In this document: piece after piece, positions 7,188-13,458 of the stretch
Layout of the letters: each line of letters begins with the position of its first letter
Numbering within the stretch: the first letter of the stretch is position 1
NCBI GenBank assembly: GCA_966692625.1
Contig: CBKZAG010000086.1
Location: 1 to 13,458 of the forward strand
Length of the DNA stretch: 13,458 bases
Source of the DNA: CAMLOF01 sp966692625
GTDB taxonomy: Bacteria; Pseudomonadota; Gammaproteobacteria; Burkholderiales; Burkholderiaceae_C
Direction of reading: 5' to 3'
Made by a program: the position numbers and the translations under genes
Notes under the pieces: model-generated
The model's input: the letters and a program-made list of their open reading frames with translations, nothing else
Told to the model about the DNA's origin: nothing
Database searches by the model: none

Positions 7188-7245
7188 GGCCGGGCCGTCC
7201 CAAGGCGACGAACGCCCCCTCGGGGGGCAGCGAAGCGTGGGGGCC
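7188..7245. repeat. GC-rich intergenic repeat-like element with hairpin
   Basis: Almost the whole gap between the convergent envZ and ispF genes is a GC-rich block beginning near GGGCCGTCCCAAGG. It contains a perfect 6-bp hairpin GCCCCC-TCG-GGGGGC (7214-7228), then CAGCGAAG and GTGGGGG. I recall closely similar blocks between genes in many Comamonadaceae genomes, so I treat this as one copy of a dispersed REP-like element; only one copy is inside this window. There is no T-run after the stem on either strand, so it is not a textbook intrinsic terminator, although it might slow or end transcription from both sides. Confidence 0.55.
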
Positions 7246-7257
7246 CATGAAAGGCTG

Positions 7258-7764
7258 TCAAACCGCCAACAACAACGCTACGGCACGTGCCTCGATGCTC
7301 AGCCCCTGCCCCACGGGCCCCAGGCGCTCGGCAGTCTTGGCCTTGACGTTCACCCGGTCCACCGGCACCTGCAACAGTTGCGCAATGCGTTCGCGCATGG
7401 CTGCCTTGTGGGGTGCCAACTTGGGGGCCTGCGCCACCACGGTGGTGTCCACGTTGCCCACGGTAAAACCGGCTGCCTGCACCGCACGCAGGGCTTCGGC
7501 CAGCAGCACCCCCGAATCGGCCCCGGCGAAACGTTCGTCGGTGTCGGGGAAGTGAGAGCCAATGTCACCCAGGCCCGCCGCGCCCAGCAAGGCATCGGTG
7601 ATGGCGTGCAGCAGGGCATCCGCGTCGGAGTGGCCGAGCAGCCCGCTGTGGTGAGGCACATGCACGCCGCCCAGGATGAGCGCCCGGCCAGGCACCAGCG
7701 CATGAACGTCCCAGCCCTCGCCGATGCGATAGGGGACGGAATGTTGAGTCGAAGAAACAGTCAT
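7258..7764 (-). CDS. ispF: 2-C-methyl-D-erythritol 2,4-cyclodiphosphate synthase
   Basis: A 168-residue enzyme of the MEP isoprenoid pathway that cyclises CDP-ME 2-phosphate to MEcPP with release of CMP; it acts as a cytosolic homotrimer. Zn ligands are visible as Asp19-x-His21 (GWDVHAL) and His53 (LLHAITDAL), with the substrate motif GHSDAD (44-49). The C-terminal KAKTAERLGPVGQG includes the Thr and Glu of the nucleotide site. The start ATG overlaps the ispD stop (ATGA, 7761-7764), so the longer in-frame opening up to 7989 is read-through of ispD in another frame and not coding. Length and motifs are fully typical. It follows ispD in the same transcript, coupling two steps of one pathway. 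Confidence 0.97.
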   Translation of the reverse strand: MTVSSTQHSVPYRIGEGWDVHALVPGRALILGGVHVPHHSGLLGHSDADALLHAITDALLGAAGLGDIGSHFPDTDERFAGADSGVLLAEALRAVQAAGFTVGNVDTTVVAQAPKLAPHKAAMRERIAQLLQVPVDRVNVKAKTAERLGPVGQGLSIEARAVALLLAV

Positions 7765-8534
7765 GGCGTTTGCCCGCGCGGCCGGAGCAGAGCCTCGGCC
7801 AGCGCGAAATCCTCCGGGTAGGTGACCTTGAAATTCTGGGCGCTGCCGCGAACGAGCAAAGGTTGCCCGCCCTGCGCCTCGATGGCGCTGGCCTCGTCGG
7901 TGATGCCCGCGAAACCACTCGGCTCTGCCTGCTGCAGCGCGCGCCGCAGGTCGCCCAGGCGGAACATCTGAGGTGTCTGGGCCAACCACTTGTCTGCCCG
8001 ATCGACCGTGGCGACGGCACGCATACCACCAGAATCCGCCGTAGCGGCTTTAAGAGTGTCCGGCAAGGGCAGTGCGAGCAGACCGCCGACAGGGTCGTCC
8101 AGGCAAGCTCGGATCAGGCGCTGGATCTGCACCGGTGTAATGAGGCAGCGCGCCGCATCGTGCACCAGCACCCAGTCCGGCTCGCGCGCGCCAGCGGCGT
8201 GCAGCGCCTGCAGGCCGTTGAAAACGCTGTGTGCTCGCGTGGCGCCGCCCACGTGCCATACACGCACCCTGGGGTCGGGCGAGGCCATGACCTGATCATC
8301 TGGCGCCACCACCACCGCCACCCCTGCCAACTCTGGCACCGCCAGAAAGGCTCGCAAGGTGTGGTCGATGATGCGCGAACCCGCAAGCACTTCGTACTGC
8401 TTGGGCCGGTCCAGCCCGGCACGGCTGCCGCTGCCCGCGCAGGGAATCAGCGCGTAACAGCGCGCGGCGGCGTCCAACGCCTGTGGCAGTTCCAGGGCCT
8501 GGGCCAGGTCAAAAGGCTGTGCGGGTGTGGTCAT
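7761..8534 (-). CDS. ispD: 2-C-methyl-D-erythritol 4-phosphate cytidylyltransferase
   Basis: A 257-residue MEP-pathway enzyme that joins MEP and CTP to give CDP-ME and pyrophosphate. Visible features are the CTP-binding loop PCAGSGSRAG (31-40, with Arg38), PKQ (44-46, with Lys45), GGATRAHSV (97-104), HDAAR (125-129), DRADKW (178-183), TDEAS (212-216) and Lys236 in FKVTYPED. Many IspD proteins have DAARP followed by Cys; here the Pro is absent (DAARCLIT), which seems a lineage variant rather than a defect. The start at 8534 is chosen because sequence homologous to the family begins soon after it; the in-frame opening to 8672 overlaps the mfd start and carries no family sequence. No strong Shine-Dalgarno is visible. 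The gene is divergent from mfd across 90 bp, and the ispF start overlaps its stop. Confidence 0.95.
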   Translation of the reverse strand: MTTPAQPFDLAQALELPQALDAAARCYALIPCAGSGSRAGLDRPKQYEVLAGSRIIDHTLRAFLAVPELAGVAVVVAPDDQVMASPDPRVRVWHVGGATRAHSVFNGLQALHAAGAREPDWVLVHDAARCLITPVQIQRLIRACLDDPVGGLLALPLPDTLKAATADSGGMRAVATVDRADKWLAQTPQMFRLGDLRRALQQAEPSGFAGITDEASAIEAQGGQPLLVRGSAQNFKVTYPEDFALAEALLRPRGQTP

Positions 8535-8568
8535 CGTTGCGTGGATTCTAAAATCACTCCCTTGCCAA

Positions 8569-8604
8569 ACCCCGCCCACACCCAGGAGCGGGGTATTCGT
8601 TTTT
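8569..8604 (+). other. Hairpin followed by T-run in the mfd leader
   Basis: ACCCCGC (8569-8575) can pair perfectly with GCGGGGT (8588-8594) around a 12-base loop. Five bases later comes a run of five T (8600-8604). It lies 20 bases before the mfd ATG. The 3' loop side includes AGGAG, which could be masked by folding but is too far from the ATG to be its Shine-Dalgarno. It resembles a weak intrinsic terminator or attenuator; function is inferred from shape only. A -10-like TAAAAT sits upstream (8549-8554) without a convincing -35. Confidence 0.4.
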
Positions 8605-8624
8605 GCCTTGCGAGCCCCACCCCG

Positions 8625-11600
8625 ATGGACCTGCCCAGACTCACCCCCGGAAAACGCTACGCCCTGCCCCAACCCATCGGATCGGCAGACGCCTTGCTGC
8701 TCGCAAAGCTTGGCTTACGGGAAAAAACCGCCGGGCGCCCCATGGCCATCGTCACAGCTGACGCGAGCGACGCCCAACGCCTGCTGGACGAACTGCCCTT
8801 CTTCGCACCGGAGCTGCGCTGCGCGCTCTTCCCCGACTGGGAAACACTGCCGTACGACAGCTTTTCGCCGCACCAGGACCTGATCTCGGAGCGGCTGGCC
8901 ACACTGTGGCGCATACAGCAGCGCGACCAGGAGCAAGGGGCAGACGTGGTAATCGTCCCGGCCACCACGGCACTGTACCGGCTGGCGCCGCCCGCCTTCC
9001 TGGCAGGCTACACCTTTGAGTTCAAGGTAAAGCAAAAGCTTGACGAGGCCAAGCTCAAGGCCCAATTGACGCTGGCGGGCTACCAGCACGTGACGCAGGT
9101 GGTCAGCCCTGGCGAATACGCCGTGCGCGGCGGCTTGATCGACCTTTTTCCAATGGGATCGCCCGTGCCCTACCGGGTGGACTTGTTCGACGACGAGATC
9201 GACTCCATCCGCACCTTCGACCCCGACAGCCAGCGCAGCCTTTACCCCGTGCCAGAAGTGCGCCTGCTGCCCGGCCGCGAGTTCCCCATGGATGACACCG
9301 GGCGCGCCAAGTTCCGCGCCCGCTGGCGCGAACTGCTGGAAGGCGACCCAACCAAGAGCCGTATCTACAAGGACATGGGCAACGGCGTGGCCACGGCAGG
9401 CATCGAGTACTACCTGCCGCTGTTCTTCGACAGCACCGCCACCGTGTTCGACTACCTGGGTGCAGACGCCACGCTGGTGCTGCACGGCGACCTGGAACCG
9501 GCTTTCCAGCGCTTCTGGCAGGACACGCGTGAACGCTACCGCCTGGTGCAAGGCGACCCTGACCGCCCCGCCCTGCCGCCCGAGACGCTGTTCCTGGATG
9601 CCGAGGGCTTCTACGCCGTGGCCAAGCCCCACATGCAACTGGCCCTGCGCGCCGGAACGCAGGACGTGGAAGACAGCGCCTGGGTACAGGCCCTACCAGA
9701 CCTGACCGCCCAGCGCGGCGCGGACGACCCGCTGGCCAAGCTGCAAGCCCACCTGCGTGGCACCCGCCAGCGCGTTCTGGTGTTGGCCGAAAGCGATGGC
9801 CGCCGCGAAAGCCTGCTCGACTTCATCCGTGCCAGCGGCCTGAACCCGCCCGTGTTCGACGGCCTGGCGGAATTCCAGGGTAGCGACGAAGCCATCGGCA
9901 TGGCCACGGCAGCGCTGGCCAAGGGCTTTTCCTGGCTCGAAGGCGGTATCGACTTTGTTACCGAGACCGAACTGTTCGCCGCAGGGCCCACCACGCGTCG
10001 GCGCAAGAAGCAGGAACAGGTGAGCGACGTTGACGCGCTCATCAAGGACCTGAGCGAACTGAACGTGGGCGACCCCGTGGTGCACAGCCAGCACGGCATT
10101 GGCCGCTACCATGGTCTCATCAACATGGACCTGGGCGAGAAGAACCCCGACGGCTCACCCGCGCTGCAAGAGTTCCTGCACCTGGAGTACGCCAACGACG
10201 CTGTGCTCTACGTGCCGGTGAGCCAGTTGCAGCTCATCAGCCGCTACACCGGCGTGAGCGCCGACGAAGCGCCGCTACACCGCCTGGGTTCCGGCCAATG
10301 GGAAAAGGCCAAACGCAAGGCCGCCGAGCAGGTGCGCGACGCTGCCGCAGAACTGCTCAACATCTACGCCCGCCGCGCCGCGCGTGAAGGCCACGCCTTC
10401 CGCTACTCGCCGCACGACTACGAGCAATTTGCCAACGACTTCGGCTTCGAGGAAACACCGGACCAGAAAGCCGCCATCCACGCTGTCGTGCAGGACATGA
10501 TCAGCCCGCGCCCCATGGACCGTCTGGTGTGCGGCGACGTGGGCTTTGGCAAGACCGAGGTGGCCCTGCGCGCCGCCTTTGTGGCGGTGACGGGCGGCAA
10601 GCAGGTGGCCTTTCTGGCGCCCACCACGCTGCTGGCCGAACAGCATTACCAGACGCTGGTGGACCGCTTTGCCAAGTGGCCGGTGAAGATCGCCGAGATG
10701 AGCCGCTTCCGCACCACCAAGGAAATCAACGCTGCCATGAAAGGCATTGCCGACGGCACGGTGGACGTCGTGGTGGGCACGCACAAGCTGCTGAGCGAGA
10801 AAGCCCAGTTCAAGAACCTGGGCCTGCTCATCATCGACGAGGAACACCGCTTTGGCGTGCGCCACAAGGAGGCAATGAAGGCGCTGCGCGCCGAGGTGGA
10901 CGTGCTCACGCTCACCGCCACGCCCATTCCCCGAACGCTGGGCATGGCGCTGGAGGGTCTGCGCGACCTGAGCGTGATCGCCACCGCGCCGCAGCGCCGC
11001 CTCGCCATCAAGACCTTTGTGCGCAACGAAGGCAACGGCGTGATCCGCGAAGCGGTGCTGCGCGAACTCAAGCGCGGCGGGCAGGTGTACTTCCTGCACA
11101 ACGAGGTGGAAACCATCGAAAACCGCAAGCAGAAGCTGGAGGAAATCCTGCCCGAGGCGCGCATCGCCATCGCCCACGGCCAGATGCCCGAGCGCGAACT
11201 GGAGCGTGTCATGCGCGACTTCGTGGCGCAGCGCTTCAATGTGCTGCTGTGCTCCACCATCATCGAAACCGGCATCGACGTGCCCACGGCCAACACCATC
11301 ATCATGGCCCGGGCCGACAAGTTCGGCCTGGCGCAGCTGCACCAGTTGCGCGGGCGCGTGGGCCGCAGCCACCACCAGGCCTACGCCTACCTGCTGGTAC
11401 CCGACATCGACGGCCTGACCAAGCAGGCCCAGCAGCGGCTGGAAGCCATCCAGGCCATGGAGGAACTGGGCAGCGGCTTCTACCTGGCCATGCACGACCT
11501 GGAAATCCGCGGCGCGGGTGAGGTACTGGGCGAAAACCAGAGCGGCAACATGCTGGAAGTGGGCTTCCAGCTCTACAACGAGATGCTGAGCGAGGCCGTG

Positions 11601-12131
11601 GCATCGCTGAAGGCCGGGCGCGAGCCCGACCTGCTGGCCCCCCTGAGCGTGACCACCGACATCAACCTGCACGCCCCCGCCCTGCTGCCCGACGACTACT
11701 GCGGCGACGTGCACCTGCGCCTGAGCTTCTACAAGAAACTGGCCACCGCCAAGACCAACGACCAGATCGACACGCTGCTGGAAGAGATCGTGGACCGCTT
11801 CGGCAAGCTGCCGCCGCAGGCCCAGACCCTCATCGACGTGCACCGCCTGCGTGTGCTCAGCCAGCCCTACGGCGTGGCCAAGGTGGACGCCACCCCGGGC
11901 GTGATCGTCATCAGCTTCCGGCCCAACCCGCCGGTGGACCCGATGCGCATCATCGAACTGATCCAGAAGAACCGGCACATCAAGCTCGCGGGCAACGACA
12001 AGCTGCGCATCGAGCGCGAACTTCCCGAGCCCCATGCGCGCGCCCAGATGGTGCGCGATGTGTTGCGCTCGCTCGGGCAACCCAATGGCGCCAGCGTGGG
12101 AACCACGCAGCCCGTTGCCACAGGACGCTGA
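8625..12131 (+). CDS. mfd: Mfd transcription-repair coupling factor
   Basis: A 1168-residue ATP-dependent DNA translocase that removes RNA polymerase stalled at template lesions and recruits UvrA. Domain order matches Mfd: N-terminal UvrB-like module (about 15-360, including DWETLPYD and SPGEYAVRGGLIDLFP); a linker; the RNA-polymerase-interacting domain (about 475-545, VGDPVVHSQHGIGRY); a relay helix region rich in Arg/Glu; and the RecG-like helicase motor. In the motor are Walker A GDVGFGKTE (637-645), PTTLLAEQH, DEEHRFG (738-744), TATPIPRT (764-771), the TRG region with HGQM (851-854), and QLRGRVGRS (907-915). The C-terminal TRCF domain spans about 1010-1150. Length matches E. coli Mfd (1148). 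The open frame extends leftwards to 7770, but that part is antisense to ispD; ATG 8625 is the first Met before family sequence, with only a weak GCGAG ten bases before it. A hairpin with T-run follows the stop. Confidence 0.97.
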   Translation: MDLPRLTPGKRYALPQPIGSADALLLAKLGLREKTAGRPMAIVTADASDAQRLLDELPFFAPELRCALFPDWETLPYDSFSPHQDLISERLATLWRIQQRDQEQGADVVIVPATTALYRLAPPAFLAGYTFEFKVKQKLDEAKLKAQLTLAGYQHVTQVVSPGEYAVRGGLIDLFPMGSPVPYRVDLFDDEIDSIRTFDPDSQRSLYPVPEVRLLPGREFPMDDTGRAKFRARWRELLEGDPTKSRIYKDMGNGVATAGIEYYLPLFFDSTATVFDYLGADATLVLHGDLEPAFQRFWQDTRERYRLVQGDPDRPALPPETLFLDAEGFYAVAKPHMQLALRAGTQDVEDSAWVQALPDLTAQRGADDPLAKLQAHLRGTRQRVLVLAESDGRRESLLDFIRASGLNPPVFDGLAEFQGSDEAIGMATAALAKGFSWLEGGIDFVTETELFAAGPTTRRRKKQEQVSDVDALIKDLSELNVGDPVVHSQHGIGRYHGLINMDLGEKNPDGSPALQEFLHLEYANDAVLYVPVSQLQLISRYTGVSADEAPLHRLGSGQWEKAKRKAAEQVRDAAAELLNIYARRAAREGHAFRYSPHDYEQFANDFGFEETPDQKAAIHAVVQDMISPRPMDRLVCGDVGFGKTEVALRAAFVAVTGGKQVAFLAPTTLLAEQHYQTLVDRFAKWPVKIAEMSRFRTTKEINAAMKGIADGTVDVVVGTHKLLSEKAQFKNLGLLIIDEEHRFGVRHKEAMKALRAEVDVLTLTATPIPRTLGMALEGLRDLSVIATAPQRRLAIKTFVRNEGNGVIREAVLRELKRGGQVYFLHNEVETIENRKQKLEEILPEARIAIAHGQMPERELERVMRDFVAQRFNVLLCSTIIETGIDVPTANTIIMARADKFGLAQLHQLRGRVGRSHHQAYAYLLVPDIDGLTKQAQQRLEAIQAMEELGSGFYLAMHDLEIRGAGEVLGENQSGNMLEVGFQLYNEMLSEAVASLKAGREPDLLAPLSVTTDINLHAPALLPDDYCGDVHLRLSFYKKLATAKTNDQIDTLLEEIVDRFGKLPPQAQTLIDVHRLRVLSQPYGVAKVDATPGVIVISFRPNPPVDPMRIIELIQKNRHIKLAGNDKLRIERELPEPHARAQMVRDVLRSLGQPNGASVGTTQPVATGR

Positions 12132-12152
12132 TCTCGGTCACGGCACAATACA

Positions 12153-12177
12153 GGCTTGGCCTCCAAGCCCGTTTTTT
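12153..12177 (+). terminator. Intrinsic terminator after mfd, or attenuator before serB
   Basis: GGCTTGG (12153-12159) pairs perfectly with CCAAGCC (12163-12169) around a 3-base loop CCT. CG and then six T (12172-12177) follow. This is the best intrinsic terminator in the window. It starts 21 bases after the mfd stop and ends 18 bases before the serB ATG, leaving little room for a serB promoter downstream of it. It is therefore either a leaky terminator for mfd or part of the serB leader. Confidence 0.75.
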
Positions 12178-12195
12178 ATCCGCATCAACCCGCCC

Positions 12196-12918
12196 ATGAC
12201 TCCCCTGGAATTCGCCCCCGGCCTCGTCGTCCAACGCTTCACCCCGCCCTTGAAGCTGAGCGACTTCAAGCTCATCGCCTTCGACATGGACTCCACGCTC
12301 ATCAACATCGAATGCGTGGACGAGATTGCCGACGCCGTAGGGCGCAAGGCCGAGGTGGCAGCCATCACCGAAGCCTCCATGCGTGGCGAGATCGCCGACT
12401 TCAAGGAAAGCCTGCGCCGCCGTGTGGCCCTGCTCAAGGGCGTGACCGTGGCCGACATGGAGCGCGTCTACACCGAACGCCTGCGCATCAACCCCGGCGC
12501 AGCAGAACTCATCCGGGCCTGCAAGGCCGCTGGCATGAAGGTGCTGCTGGTGTCCGGCGGTTTCACCTATTTCGCCAACCGCGTCAAGGAACGCCTGGGC
12601 ATCGACTTTGCCCGCTCCAACGTTCTGGAGATTGAAAGCGGCCCGAACTGCGGCACCCTCACCGGCCGCATGGTGGACCAGTCCTGGGGCGATATTTGCG
12701 ACGGCGCGGAGAAACGCCGCACCCTCCTGGAAGTGGCCAGCCTGCTGGGCATTGAGCCGCGCGAATGCATCGCCATGGGCGACGGAGCCAACGACCTGCC
12801 CATGATGGGCGAGGCGGGCCTGTCGGTGGCCTACCACGCCAAACCCAAGGTACGCGAGCAGGCCATGGTCGCCATCAACGAAGGCGGCCTGGACCGCCTG
12901 CTGGAAGTCCTGCGCTGA
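12196..12918 (+). CDS. serB: Phosphoserine phosphatase
   Basis: A 240-residue HAD-superfamily phosphatase that hydrolyses O-phospho-L-serine to serine, the last step of serine biosynthesis from 3-phosphoglycerate. HAD motif I is FDMDSTL with nucleophile Asp30 and acid Asp32. The cap region includes EASMRGEIADFKESLRRRV (about 59-77). Motif II is VSGGFT (Ser120), the motif III Lys is probably Lys173 (AEKR), and motif IV is GDGAND (195-200). It is shorter than E. coli SerB (322), lacking the N-terminal regulatory extension, as is common for short SerB forms. ATG 12196 is chosen because the frame before it overlaps mfd and the terminator. I see no strong Shine-Dalgarno. It is probably co-transcribed with the following helicase gene. 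Confidence 0.95.
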   Translation: MTPLEFAPGLVVQRFTPPLKLSDFKLIAFDMDSTLINIECVDEIADAVGRKAEVAAITEASMRGEIADFKESLRRRVALLKGVTVADMERVYTERLRINPGAAELIRACKAAGMKVLLVSGGFTYFANRVKERLGIDFARSNVLEIESGPNCGTLTGRMVDQSWGDICDGAEKRRTLLEVASLLGIEPRECIAMGDGANDLPMMGEAGLSVAYHAKPKVREQAMVAINEGGLDRLLEVLR

Positions 12919-12927
12919 ATCCCACTC

Positions 12928-12933
12928 AAGGAA
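12928..12933 (+). promoter_or_regulatory. Shine-Dalgarno deciding the GTG start of the helicase gene
   Basis: AAGGAA lies 5 bases before GTG 12938. No ATG is available in this frame near the expected N-terminus, and the Q-motif region begins about 20 residues later, so this site fixes the start. Confidence 0.7.
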
Positions 12934-12937
12934 CCCC

Positions 12938-13458
12938 GTGCCCTTTGCTGCTCTCGGACTGACGCCCTCACTCGTACAAGCGACCAACAAGCTTGGCTTT
13001 GCTGAGCCCACACCCATACAAGCTGAGGCCATTCCCGCCATCTTGCGCGGCGCCGACGTGCAAGGCCAGGCACAAACCGGCTCAGGCAAGACTGCAGCCT
13101 ACACATTGCCGCTGCTCCAGCACCTGCTCGAAAAACCGCAGCCAAGTGGCCCCAGGGAGGTCCGTGCCCTGGTGCTGGTGCCCACACGCGAACTGGCCCA
13201 ACAGGCCGGAGATCTGCTGCGCGACGTAATCCGCCACCTGCCAGCACGGACTGAAGGGTACTTGGGTCGAGGCGTGCCGAAGGTCGCCGTGGTGTTCGGA
13301 GGTGTTTCCATCAACCCGCAGATGATGGCCCTGCGCGGTGGCGCGGACGTGGTCGTTGCCACCCCGGGCCGCCTGCTGGACCTCGTTGGCAACAACGCCC
13401 TCCGGCTTTCATCGGTGAAGCAACTGGTGCTGGACGAAGCCGACCGTCTGCTCGACCT
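12938..13458 (+). CDS. rhlE: DEAD-box RNA helicase, RhlE type, 5' part only
   Basis: The first 173 residues of an ATP-dependent RNA helicase, which runs off the right edge. Motifs in order: F-L-Q core GFAEPTPIQAEAIPA (20-34, Q motif); motif I AQTGSGKT (45-52); motif Ia PTRELA (82-87); GG at 121-122 with INPQMMALRGG; motif Ib TPGRLLD (142-148); and motif II DEAD (166-169). The INPQMMALRGG and GRLLDLVG stretches resemble RhlE-type helicases, which act in RNA decay and ribosome assembly. Motifs III-VI and the C-terminal tail that would settle the subfamily are outside the window. It begins with GTG, 19 bp after serB, so the two probably share a transcript. It is easily missed because no ATG opens the frame. 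Confidence 0.88.
   Translation, partial: MPFAALGLTPSLVQATNKLGFAEPTPIQAEAIPAILRGADVQGQAQTGSGKTAAYTLPLLQHLLEKPQPSGPREVRALVLVPTRELAQQAGDLLRDVIRHLPARTEGYLGRGVPKVAVVFGGVSINPQMMALRGGADVVVATPGRLLDLVGNNALRLSSVKQLVLDEADRLLD

Noticed and set aside
7770..8624. Open frame extending the mfd protein by 285 residues at its N-terminus
   Set aside because: It is entirely antisense to ispD or in its upstream region, has no Mfd family sequence, and Mfd is already full length from ATG 8625.
10275..12080. 601-residue minus-strand open frame antisense to mfd
   Set aside because: Its composition is Gln/His/Val/Leu-rich low complexity as expected from the complement of a GC-rich gene, with no recognisable domain; the mfd motifs on the plus strand explain the conservation.
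12034..12195. N-terminal extension of serB overlapping mfd
   Set aside because: The extension is out-of-frame mfd sequence and the terminator hairpin; SerB family sequence starts only after ATG 12196.

Overview
The window is ordinary-looking core chromosome from a GC-rich betaproteobacterium, most likely Burkholderiales and probably Comamonadaceae (Acidovorax/Hydrogenophaga-like). The placement rests on three things: the sequence of the RelA, OmpR/EnvZ (RisA/RisS-like) and Mfd proteins, the ispF-ispD / mfd gene order, and a GGGGGGCAGCGAAGCGTGGGGG-type intergenic element that I recall as common in Comamonadaceae. Family assignments are by recognition of motifs, not by a search. I see no mobile element, CRISPR array, phage gene or island boundary.

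Left part (1-3298, all minus strand): the 5' two thirds of a tRNA-Val(GAC) gene, cut by the window edge. Next to it is relA, a (p)ppGpp synthetase that has lost the HD hydrolase residues, and upstream of relA an alpha/beta hydrolase whose stop codon overlaps the relA start (ATGA). A good promoter for the tRNA sits across the relA stop codon.

Middle (3299-7257): a 155-bp divergent region leads into bdhA (3-hydroxybutyrate dehydrogenase, PHB/ketone body use). It converges almost without a gap on a secreted SIMPL (DUF541) protein. The SIMPL gene is divergent from an ompR-envZ two-component pair that overlaps by 23 bp. A G/C hairpin repeat element separates envZ from the convergent isoprenoid genes.

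Right part (7258-13458): ispF and ispD (minus strand, overlapping by 4 bp) make two steps of the MEP pathway. They are divergent from mfd, the transcription-repair coupling factor. mfd ends in a hairpin plus T-run that looks like an intrinsic terminator but lies only 18 bp before serB (phosphoserine phosphatase). serB is followed after 19 bp by the start of a DEAD-box RNA helicase (RhlE type, GTG start), which runs off the window.

I did not find a clearly novel system. The observations most worth checking are regulatory: the hairpin/T-run before serB, the hairpin/T-run in the mfd leader, the tRNA promoter embedded at the end of relA, the translationally coupled hydrolase-relA pair next to bdhA, and the repeat element at 7188-7245.
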